A stretch of DNA of 44,101 bases from Dehalococcoidia bacterium UBA1332 (GTDB taxonomy: Bacteria > Chloroflexota > Dehalococcoidia > Lucifugimonadales > Lucifugimonadaceae). The position numbers and the translations under genes were made by a program. Below the pieces are notes generated by a model. That model searched no databases. It worked only from the letters and a program-made list of their open reading frames with translations, and had not been told where the DNA came from. The stretch is from contig DBSW01000018.1 in assembly GCA_002306745.1 (NCBI GenBank), positions 1 to 44,101 of the forward strand. The letters are read 5' to 3'. Below are positions 37,480-44,101 of this stretch, piece by piece; positions within the stretch are counted from its first letter, which is position 1, and every line of letters starts with the position of its first letter.

Positions 37480-37614
37480 GTCAGTTGAATTTTTTGTGGA
37501 ATGCAGTTTACTGCTACCTGTTTGCGTAGCTGTACCCTGCATAAGTTAGGCCAAGATGAATGGATTGTTACCTTGGGTGGCAATCTTTGATACTTGGAGG
37601 AAAAGAAATTACTG

Positions 37615-39024
37615 ATGGCGGAAACTAGTTTCGATCTTGTTGTTATCGGTGCAGGCCCTGGTGGTTACCACGCAGCGATTAGGGGCGCTCAACTTGGGTT
37701 GAGTGTTGCGGTTGTTGAAAAGGATGATGGGAGTGGTATTGGTGGTTTAGGTGGGGTTTGTTTGAATTGGGGTTGTATCCCTTCTAAGTCACTGTTGAAG
37801 AATGCAGAGGTTGTTAATCACCTGTCTCATGCTAAGGATTGGGGTATTGAGGTTGGTGAATGGTCGGCGAGTATGTCGAAGGCTGTGGACCGATCACGCG
37901 ATGTATCGAAAGCATTGACTAGCGGCATTGGATATCTATTCAAAAAAAATAAAATAACTTTGTTTCAGGGTAAGGCGACTCTCATTTCTTCATCGCAGAT
38001 TGCCGTTGAAGGCAGTGATACTTTGACAGCAAAGAACATCGTAATCGCAACGGGAGCTCGCGCAAGGAGCTTGCCAGGACTTGAGATTGATGGTGAAAAC
38101 ATTATTACGTCCCGACATGCTTTGGAACTTCGAGAACAACCGGAAGCAGTTGCAGTTATTGGTGCTTCCGCGATCGGCAGTGAATTTGCTTACTACTTCA
38201 ACTCTTACGGCGTGAACGTAAAAATGTTTGAAATGCTTGACCATCTAGTCCCAAGAGAGGATGAGGAGGTTTCAGTTGAATTGGAGCGACAGTTCAGCAA
38301 ACAGGGAATTGAATTTGTAGTGTCTGCAAGCGTTTCTGGTGTTGATAAGCGAGGTGGCAGGTTAGTAGTTCAGTATGAAGTAAGCGGTGAAAAACAGGAA
38401 TATGTTTGCGATAAAGTGCTTTTAGGCGTTGGAGTTCAACCGAATACAGATGACATCGGCCTTGAAAATGTTGGCGTTAATACCGTTGGGTCAGGTTTTA
38501 TAGAAGTTGACGGCAATATGCGCACAAATGTTAGCGGTGTATATGCCGTTGGCGATGTGAACGGAAAATTAATGCTGGCTCATGTTGCATTCGATCAAGG
38601 TGTTGTTGCCGCTGAGACCATTGTTGGACATGAGACACAACCGATCGAAGATTACACTAATATGCCACGGTGTACTTATGCTCAGCCACAGATTGCATCA
38701 ATTGGTTTGACTGAAGCTCAGGCTAGGGAAAACGGTGTGAACTTGAAAGTAGGCAAGGTTCCATTTCAGGTTGCAGGTAAATCTGTCGCTATCGGTGAGC
38801 CACAGGGTTTTGCAAAAGTATTGATCGATCATGATACTGGTGAAGTTATCGGTGCCCATATAATTGGGCCTGAGGCGACAGAACTGATCGCCGAGGTAGG
38901 AATGTTGCAATTCCTCGAAGGTACGAACCTTGAATTGCACAGGATGACACACGCTCACCCCACTCTTTCAGAGGCTGTTAAAGAGGCTGGAGCGGCGGTC
39001 ACTAATGAAGCAATACATTTTTAG
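37615..39024 (+). CDS. lpdA: Dihydrolipoyl dehydrogenase (E3)
   Basis: E3 reoxidises the lipoyl group of 2-oxoacid and acetoin dehydrogenases and of glycine cleavage. The FAD loop is LVVIGAGPGGYHAAI, the redox disulfide is CLNWGC, the NAD loop is VIGASAIGSEFAYYF, and GVYAVGDVNG is the second FAD motif. The C-terminal THAHPTLSEAVKEA has the His-Glu pair. I use ATG 37615 (469 residues), as residues before it do not fit; GGAGG lies 14 bases upstream, rather far, and TTG 37594 is the only other option. It is probably the E3 partner for the E1/E2 genes at 1360-5600. Confidence 0.95.
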   Translation: MAETSFDLVVIGAGPGGYHAAIRGAQLGLSVAVVEKDDGSGIGGLGGVCLNWGCIPSKSLLKNAEVVNHLSHAKDWGIEVGEWSASMSKAVDRSRDVSKALTSGIGYLFKKNKITLFQGKATLISSSQIAVEGSDTLTAKNIVIATGARARSLPGLEIDGENIITSRHALELREQPEAVAVIGASAIGSEFAYYFNSYGVNVKMFEMLDHLVPREDEEVSVELERQFSKQGIEFVVSASVSGVDKRGGRLVVQYEVSGEKQEYVCDKVLLGVGVQPNTDDIGLENVGVNTVGSGFIEVDGNMRTNVSGVYAVGDVNGKLMLAHVAFDQGVVAAETIVGHETQPIEDYTNMPRCTYAQPQIASIGLTEAQARENGVNLKVGKVPFQVAGKSVAIGEPQGFAKVLIDHDTGEVIGAHIIGPEATELIAEVGMLQFLEGTNLELHRMTHAHPTLSEAVKEAGAAVTNEAIHF

Positions 39025-39128
39025 AATGCGACTAGTACGCTCTTAATAAGTCTTAATCTTTACCAATTAAATTGTCATGAGCCATCTTACGTTTTTCATA
39101 ATATTTGTCAGTGATAAGAGGTAAATAA

Positions 39129-39491
39129 TTGTCCAAAAAGAAAACTACAGTTACACGGTTGTACACAGGCGATGATGGCCAATCTCACTTTGAGGAAATT
39201 GTAGTAGATATGTTGCCAAATATAGTTGGGCACATTTCTGAGACTTTTGGAGCGACCGGTATAGTTTTTCGTGAGACGAGTGGAGATTATGATTACGACT
39301 TTCACACGGCTCCACGTCGTCAGTATGTTGTGAACCTGGATGGCGCAGTTGAGATTACGGTAGGTTCAGGCGAAAAGCGTGTGTTTGGCGCTGGTGAAGT
39401 TTTCATATGTGAGGATACGACCGGCCAAGGTCATATTTCACGTGCTGTGAACGGTGAAATTAGACGTTCGTTGTTTGTAACACTCGACTAA
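39129..39491 (+). CDS. Small cupin-domain protein
   Basis: The 120 residues form a single cupin barrel: YDYDFHTAPRRQYVVNLDGAVEITVGSGEKRVFGAGEVFICEDTTGQGHISR. The His in DFH and the His in GHIS are probable metal ligands, though the classical GxxxHxH motif is not complete. Members of this group are of unknown function. The start is TTG at 39129, well supported by AAGAGG seven bases upstream. It follows lpdA by 104 bases and may have its own promoter. Confidence 0.78.
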   Translation: MSKKKTTVTRLYTGDDGQSHFEEIVVDMLPNIVGHISETFGATGIVFRETSGDYDYDFHTAPRRQYVVNLDGAVEITVGSGEKRVFGAGEVFICEDTTGQGHISRAVNGEIRRSLFVTLD

Positions 39492-39605
39492 GTTTTTTCT
39501 ACTGTTCAATTGGACCGCCTAATTTTATTTCAGAAACTAACCAGTTATTCTAATCTTCACAGTTTTTGATTTTATCCCTTAATTTTAATGGTGTTACTTG
39601 TGATG

Positions 39606-40397
39606 TTACACAACTGGCGCAGCGCCTCCGTCCATATTTATTGCTGTGCCTGAAATGTATGAAGCACGTTCAGATGCGAGGAATGCAATTAAATCACCAG
39701 CTTCTCGTGCTTCTCCAACCCTTTTTAGCGGAACGTTTTTGCAGCGTTTCGAATAATACTCTTCAACGTTCGTTACTGTACCCGAAGCGACAGCAGCCTC
39801 TGCCTGCCTTAGGTTTTGGGCACTTCTAATTGATCCGATACAAATGGTGTTGATCAGAATTCCGTATTCTCCATATTCTTTTGACATCGATTTAGTCATA
39901 GCGATTCCGGCAGCTCTGGACATGGCGGTCGGAAGGCTCGAGTATCCTGCTGCTTTTCCGGCAGCGGTTGTAATGTTGATTATGCGACCCCATTTATTTT
40001 CTTTCATTTTGGGAATCACCTGTTTTGCGCAGTACATTGCGCCATGAACTTTAAGATGCATGTCTTCATCAAGCATTGATTCGTCTAGTTGCTCGAACGT
40101 GTTAGCGTTTCCGTGTCCAGCGTTATTTATAAGAATGTCAATGTCACCGTGTTGTTCTCGGATTTGTGAGAATGCATATTCAACACTTGATGGATCTGAC
40201 ACATCACAGCAAATTCCTTCAATTTCACCTACTGCAGTCGACTGAATTTCTTCTATAGCAGCATCTAATTTGCTGCGTGTCCTTGCGAGTATGACGACAT
40301 TTACTCCTTCTTCAGCGAGTATGTGTGCAGCGGCTTTTCCTATTCCTTCGCTTCCGCCAGTTACGGCTGCGGTTCGTCCTGAGATTCCTAGATTCAT
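39606..40397 (-). CDS. Short-chain dehydrogenase/reductase with altered active site
   Basis: The 263-residue SDR has an intact cofactor site, TGGSEGIG at 13-20 and NNAG at 91-94, and a normal C-terminal SGTAINMDGGAAPVV. The catalytic Ser-Tyr-Lys set is altered: the NSS segment reads NITTAAGK, and the YxxxK site aligns to PTAMSRAA, giving Thr157 for Tyr and Arg161 for Lys. A tyrosine at 152 lies nearby but out of register. It may use another residue, bind rather than convert its ligand, or belong to a distinct SDR group. It diverges from the MFS gene. Confidence 0.85.
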   Translation of the reverse strand: MNLGISGRTAAVTGGSEGIGKAAAHILAEEGVNVVILARTRSKLDAAIEEIQSTAVGEIEGICCDVSDPSSVEYAFSQIREQHGDIDILINNAGHGNANTFEQLDESMLDEDMHLKVHGAMYCAKQVIPKMKENKWGRIINITTAAGKAAGYSSLPTAMSRAAGIAMTKSMSKEYGEYGILINTICIGSIRSAQNLRQAEAAVASGTVTNVEEYYSKRCKNVPLKRVGEAREAGDLIAFLASERASYISGTAINMDGGAAPVV

Positions 40398-40463
40398 GTT
40401 TTTTTACCCAGCATTAGACGCATGTTTTATGAACTGATTTATATACGTCGCTTTTGATTTGTT

Positions 40464-40522
40464 ACCTGAATTAATACAGGTGATTGGAACATAAATCGTA
40501 TCGCACCTGAACTCTGTCAGGG
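40464..40522. promoter_or_regulatory. Two phased CCTGAA-N6-CAGG dyads
   Basis: ACCTGAATTAATACAGGT (40464-40481) and ACCTGAACTCTGTCAGGG (40505-40522) share CCTGAA-N6-CAGG and have centres 41 bases apart, about four helical turns. They lie in the divergent gap between the SDR and MFS genes. A dimeric regulator binding both on one DNA face is likely; its identity is unknown. Confidence 0.5.
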
Positions 40523-40538
40523 GTAAACTGCGCTCGCT

Positions 40539-41822
40539 TTGACAAACATAAAACCTTCTAACGAATCGCTATCGACCACATTTGGAGATACTGGAACCGA
40601 ACTCGAAAACAGTTCTGAGACTCACGCTGGACTAGGTTTAATGTACGGCCTTTCAGCAGGCCATGGGATCAAACACTTTGGGCAGGGAGCTCTACTTGTA
40701 ATGATTCCTAGTATCAGGGCAACGCTTGGTTTAGGCGATGTTGCTATTGGTGGGATGTCTTCTGCTCAGTCAATTTCTTCAGGGATAGCAAATATTCCAG
40801 CCGGAATACTCACAGATATGTTCCGAAAAAAGATAGCCTGGATTTTGCTAGCATCGATGCTGATGGTGGGTGTGGGTTACATAATTATTGGGTCTTCACC
40901 GGTTTACTGGGCTTTGCTAATTGGTGTGACGATTGTAGGGTTTGGTACTTCGCTATGGCATGCTCCCGCGTTTGGGACTCTTGCAGCGAGATATCCCGAA
41001 AGACGCGGTTTTGCGATGGCCGCTCATCTAACAGGTGCTCAAATTGGGAATACTACTTCTCCATTGATAATAGGCTTTTTGCTTGCAGGATCCATCGGGT
41101 CATGGGTTGTATTTAGCGGAATCGATTGGCGATGGCTTTGCGCGATCATTTCGATTCCTACGTTTCTCACCGGGCTGGCTGTAATTACTCGTTTTAAGAC
41201 TGCAGGTGCTGAGTCCAAAGGTGATATCAGCTTAGGAGAGTATTTCAGCTCGGCTAAAAAGATGTTCACCAATACTGGAGTACTAGGAATGGCGTTGTTG
41301 GGAGCGATGCGAGGCGCTGTCCACAATTCTTTTCAAGTGTTTTTGGTTATATATATGCGAGAAGAACTGGACTATTCAGATACGTTAGTTGGTGTGCATG
41401 TTGCCTTAATTACTATGGCTGGAATTGTTTCTACTCCGATTATGGGCAACATGTCTGACCGAATCGGTCGTCGACCTGTGATTTCGTTTGCTATGACCAC
41501 AATGACACTGCTGATATTTCTTTTTCTTTATTTTGATTCTGGTTTACCTATGACGATTTTGATAGCAGTGTTAGGGCTTTTCTTTTTTTCAGTAATGCCG
41601 ATTATTAATGCTGCTGCTATGGATATGATCGATAAAGGCTCCGAAGGTTCCGGAACAGCACTGATGTTTACCGGCGGATCAATTGTTGGTTCGCTCACTC
41701 CTATTGCTGCTGGATTTATTAATCAAGAGACAGGCTTTCACGGCGTCATAATTTTTGCAGGGATCATTGCTGCTATGGGTGCTGCTTTGTCTTTGTTGTT
41801 ACCGATGAAGGTCAGGGTTTGA
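40539..41822 (+). CDS. MFS transporter, fosmidomycin-resistance-like
   Basis: The protein has about twelve membrane helices and MFS signatures such as GILTDMFRKK after helix 2 and GNMSDRIGRRPV in the second half. The first helix MYGLSAGHGIKHFGQGALLVM recalls the Fsr (fosmidomycin resistance) branch, so export of small organic acids or drugs is possible; uptake of a sugar acid also fits. The start is uncertain: TTG 40539 has GGGG 15 bases upstream, whereas ATG 40641 has AGG close by and begins directly before helix 1. Two dyads upstream suggest regulation. Confidence 0.85.
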   Translation: MTNIKPSNESLSTTFGDTGTELENSSETHAGLGLMYGLSAGHGIKHFGQGALLVMIPSIRATLGLGDVAIGGMSSAQSISSGIANIPAGILTDMFRKKIAWILLASMLMVGVGYIIIGSSPVYWALLIGVTIVGFGTSLWHAPAFGTLAARYPERRGFAMAAHLTGAQIGNTTSPLIIGFLLAGSIGSWVVFSGIDWRWLCAIISIPTFLTGLAVITRFKTAGAESKGDISLGEYFSSAKKMFTNTGVLGMALLGAMRGAVHNSFQVFLVIYMREELDYSDTLVGVHVALITMAGIVSTPIMGNMSDRIGRRPVISFAMTTMTLLIFLFLYFDSGLPMTILIAVLGLFFFSVMPIINAAAMDMIDKGSEGSGTALMFTGGSIVGSLTPIAAGFINQETGFHGVIIFAGIIAAMGAALSLLLPMKVRV

Positions 41823-41903
41823 TAAGGACAGCCGAGATCGAATACTTAGCTAGCGTTCAATCGAAATACGTAAGGTTTAGGCACGCCTGATAAGGAGATA
41901 TTG

Positions 41904-42743
41904 ATGAAAGCTATCGACATTCACGCTCATATTCCAAGAATGCCAGGGATCCCTGAATACGGCATAGAATCAGGATTGCGTCGGATGTTTCGTATGACTG
42001 ATGAGCCAGACGACGTGCTTAAGATGGTAGAAACTTATCGTTCTATTGATACTAAAGCGGTGATTTTTTCTGTTGATGCGGAGACTGAAACAGGTGACTT
42101 GCCTGACCCCCATGAATATATAGCTAAGACAGTTCAAGAAAACTCGGATGTGTTGATTGGATTTGCTAGTGTTGATCCACGAAAAGGTGACTTAGCTGTT
42201 GAAGAGCTCGAACGAGCAGTTACCCAATTAGGACTCTGTGGTTTGAAGCTTCATCCGATTCATCAGGCTTTTTTTCCTGATGACCCTAAATTCACGCCCT
42301 TGTTCGCTAAAGCTGAAGAGTTGGGGGTCCCGGTGATTATGCATTCAGGGTATGCCGCTGCAGGTGCGAATACTCCTGGTGGTGGTGGGTTCGAGTTAGC
42401 TTATGCGCGTCCGATACCTGGTTTCGATTCGCTAGCAGCGCGTCATCCCGAGTTAACAATCATTATGGCTCATCCAGCATGGCCATGGATTCAGGAGCAG
42501 ATTGCAGTAGCTTTGCATAAGCCAAATGTTTATATAGATCTCTCAGGATGGGCGCCAAGGTATATTCCTAAAGAACTGATAATGGAGGCAGGTGGAAGGT
42601 TGAGAAAGAAAGTATTGTTCGGTTCGGATTATCCTTATATTTCTCCTGTTAAATGGATGGAAGAATTTGCCGAATTGGACATTCGCGATGAAGCTCGTCC
42701 ACTGATTCTTCGAGATAATGCAGCGAAGATCTTGGGGATATAG
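41904..42743 (+). CDS. Amidohydrolase-family (COG2159) hydrolase or decarboxylase
   Basis: The TIM-barrel enzyme begins KAIDIHAHIP, giving the HxH metal pair. It then has LKLHPIHQAFFPDDP, VIMHSGY, IIMAHPAWPW and VLFGSDYPY with the catalytic Asp. This pattern is that of ACMSD / gamma-resorcylate decarboxylase relatives and uncharacterised hydrolases. ATG 41904 is preferred, with AAGGAG at the right distance. It is 279 or 280 residues. It probably shares the MFS transcript (81-base gap), hinting that the transporter imports or exports its substrate (inference). Confidence 0.85.
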   Translation: MKAIDIHAHIPRMPGIPEYGIESGLRRMFRMTDEPDDVLKMVETYRSIDTKAVIFSVDAETETGDLPDPHEYIAKTVQENSDVLIGFASVDPRKGDLAVEELERAVTQLGLCGLKLHPIHQAFFPDDPKFTPLFAKAEELGVPVIMHSGYAAAGANTPGGGGFELAYARPIPGFDSLAARHPELTIIMAHPAWPWIQEQIAVALHKPNVYIDLSGWAPRYIPKELIMEAGGRLRKKVLFGSDYPYISPVKWMEEFAELDIRDEARPLILRDNAAKILGI

Positions 42744-42843
42744 GTTTTAAGTCTGCTGCTGCTGTTGCTACTGTTGATTTTGTATTTAAGCGATAATGAA
42801 CTTAATTAAATACTAGGAATCGGTTAGCTATTAGATTAAAATA

Positions 42844-42974
42844 ATGCGCCTCTCCGGAGGCGTAATTTGGAGAGGCGCATAGGCTCACTAGCGGAGACTA
42901 TGTCAGCAACTTCAGAGCCCGTGAAGTTTGTTGACGGCATAAGGTTCGTGTGTCCGCACGAACCCTAGCTTTTC
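42844..42974. ncRNA. Run of three strong hairpins, possible structured RNA
   Basis: The convergent 295-base gap holds three hairpins in a row. The first has perfect 12-bp arms, ATGCGCCTCTCC (42844-42855) and GGAGAGGCGCAT (42869-42880), and also an alternative inner hairpin CGCCTC/GAGGCG (42847-42862) that excludes it. The second pairs 42901-42914 with 42922-42936 over 14 bp with one bulge. The third is GGTTCGTG/CACGAACC (42943-42964) followed by TTTT at 42970-42973. On the minus strand the first hairpin, followed by TATTTT, could end the parB transcript. A simple terminator does not explain all three; a small RNA or regulatory switch is possible. Confidence 0.5.
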
Positions 42975-43038
42975 AATAAGTTGTCTCTACGCGATATTCG
43001 ATTTTTGGCGTTAGAATCCCTATTTGTGTCTCACTCGA

Positions 43039-43944
43039 CTACACTGGGATTTTTGTGGAACTGATCTGCTGTGGTACTGCAGAAGCTCCTGCTACACCTC
43101 CGTTAAGACTTGCCAAGGCAGATTTGAGACGGCTATCTAAAATTCGTAGACTACTAATGAGCTTTAGGCGTCGGTATTCTGGGATTACTTGGAGTTGCAT
43201 TACATCTAGTTCGCCTGCGATTTTTAGTACAGCGTTTTCAATTAGTGCAGTGTCGGCTTCGACCGGCATGGCTGGCTGGATAACTGGTGTAGGCTCTGGT
43301 TCGCGTTCTGGTGCCCGTTTGCCGTTTACCACCTCGTCTATAATGTCTTCTATTGACATTGCGGTCGAGTTTTTTGCGCGTCCGACAATACGTTCAACAT
43401 GTACGCTGGAAAGTCTTCCGTCAATGAATGGTTTAGCTATTTCTCGCTGTCTTACGTGATCTTCTATATCGGCGATTGAACGAGCCTCTTTAAATGTCAG
43501 CTCTCCACTGTCCACTTTATCTCCAAGTCCTGGATCTAAAGTGCGAATCAAGCTTTCGTAGTGATGAATAGTCCCTGGTGTAATTCCTGTGCGACGAGCT
43601 AATTCCTGCTGGGTTATCTCATGACTGTCTCGATATTCCATGAAGGCACGGCCAAGTTGCATTGGCGGTACCAGTGCTGAGTGGTATTGCTCTGCGAGCG
43701 AAAACTCCCAACGTTCCTGATCGGTGACAACGTTTTTTACGGTGCATTCGACCAAAACCTCACCGGCCTCGCGTGCTGCTGATAGTTTTCGTTCACCTGA
43801 GAGAAGCAGGTATCCGTTATCAGTAGAGAGGACTATGGGATTTCTTTTTGATCTCATAGATCGCGTGCTCTCACGGCGTGTTTTTTTAGTCGATAGGCGT
43901 GGTAGATCTGGGTCAGGGAATATTTGATCGATTGGAATCTTCAA
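43039..43944 (-). CDS. ParB/Spo0J-like DNA-binding protein
   Basis: The protein has a ParB-type N-terminal domain with the motif LLLSGERKLSAAREAGE (GERK at 50-53, close to the GERRxRA of ParB) and the HTH ITQQELARRTGITPGTIHHYESLI at about 110-133. A linker with EREPEPTPVI follows, then a C-terminal region of no known family. Residues 17-35 are very basic and shorter than in chromosomal ParB, where helices separate the first and second motifs. No parA is visible. The start is TTG at 43944 with GAGG eight bases upstream. It may be a segregation protein, a plasmid/island ParB or a ParB-fold regulator. Confidence 0.75.
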   Translation of the reverse strand: MKIPIDQIFPDPDLPRLSTKKTRRESTRSMRSKRNPIVLSTDNGYLLLSGERKLSAAREAGEVLVECTVKNVVTDQERWEFSLAEQYHSALVPPMQLGRAFMEYRDSHEITQQELARRTGITPGTIHHYESLIRTLDPGLGDKVDSGELTFKEARSIADIEDHVRQREIAKPFIDGRLSSVHVERIVGRAKNSTAMSIEDIIDEVVNGKRAPEREPEPTPVIQPAMPVEADTALIENAVLKIAGELDVMQLQVIPEYRRLKLISSLRILDSRLKSALASLNGGVAGASAVPQQISSTKIPV

Positions 43945-44101
43945 ATTGTTTTCCTCATCAGTTTTACGGATTGTCCGAACTTGTTTTTCTTCATATACGG
44001 AATTGCAACTAAAAATTTGCGGTTAAGCCGCCGAATCAGCGCAGTTCCAAAATTGCTGAAACCATTTTCCGCGTTCCAAAAAGTAGTTTCATAAACTGTC
44101 C
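43941..44101 (-). CDS. C-terminal end of an unidentified gene upstream of parB
   Basis: From the right edge, 52 codons stay open on the minus strand to a TGA at 43943-43941 that shares two bases with the parB TTG start (TTGA). The visible peptide includes FGTALIRRLNRKFLVAIPY and ends FGQSVKLMRKTI. I do not recognise it. The stop/start overlap and the uninterrupted frame in AT-rich DNA suggest a real gene translationally coupled to the ParB-like gene, but the fragment is short. Confidence 0.35.
   Translation of the reverse strand, partial: TVYETTFWNAENGFSNFGTALIRRLNRKFLVAIPYMKKNKFGQSVKLMRKTI

Noticed and set aside
37231..37542. 103-codon minus-strand open frame between the small membrane protein and lpdA
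   Set aside because: No recognisable domain, weak ribosome binding site, overlaps the 3' end of a better-supported gene, and has an AT-rich chance-like composition.

Overview
The window looks like the chromosome of a free-living, AT-leaning bacterium, most probably a marine Chloroflexota of the SAR202 / Dehalococcoidia type. This is inference: DnaA, GyrB and the decayed GAF remnant have a Chloroflexota flavour, and the region mixes housekeeping genes with an enolase-superfamily sugar-acid dehydratase, amidohydrolases, rhamnose mutarotases, a CoA-transferase and a fosmidomycin-resistance-like MFS pump. No rRNA, tRNA, CRISPR array or insertion sequence was recognised.

Layout. 1-5600 (minus strand): an acetoin-dehydrogenase-type cluster in the order E1 alpha, E1 beta, HAD hydrolase, E2, AcoX, then a Gfo/Idh/MocA oxidoreductase cut by the left edge. 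The E3 subunit lies far away at 37615-39024. 5785-17782: replication and core genes. gyrB (+) faces the obg-nadD-pyrE operon (-). A very AT-rich gap between dnaA and obg carries four DnaA-box-like 9-mers and is the best oriC candidate. dnaA and fmt diverge from a 324-base gap full of inverted repeats. Then come a NIPSNAP protein, ffh and a 3-oxoacid CoA-transferase pair. 17885-25016: a glycerophosphodiesterase, a rhamnonate-dehydratase-like enolase-family gene, a GAF pseudogene, rpiB, a hotdog thioesterase and uvrA. From about 19025 to about 24600 the DNA is clearly GC-richer. Both borders fall inside genes, so this is either a recombination tract or an assembly chimera.

25196-30764 (minus strand): recO, recR, ybaB, dnaX, ybeY, a small unknown protein, a VanZ-like protein and a mutarotase-family protein. 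DnaX and RecO have lost zinc-binding cysteines, and the ybaB ribosome binding site is buried in a perfect 11-bp stem. 30837-36807: a 19-bp palindrome separates two divergent mutarotase-family genes. The rightward one leads a lactonase, a VOC protein, a TPR protein and a threonine-aldolase-like enzyme. An aldo/keto reductase and a class III aminotransferase follow on the other strand. Mutarotase, aldo/keto reductase (or SDR), lactonase and the distant dehydratase together would supply the early steps of a non-phosphorylating L-rhamnose / L-fucose pathway.

36997-44101: a small membrane protein, lpdA, a cupin, an SDR lacking the usual catalytic residues, an MFS transporter behind two phased dyads, a COG2159 amidohydrolase, a run of three strong hairpins (possible small RNA), an unusual ParB-like protein, and the tail of an unidentified gene overlapping its start.
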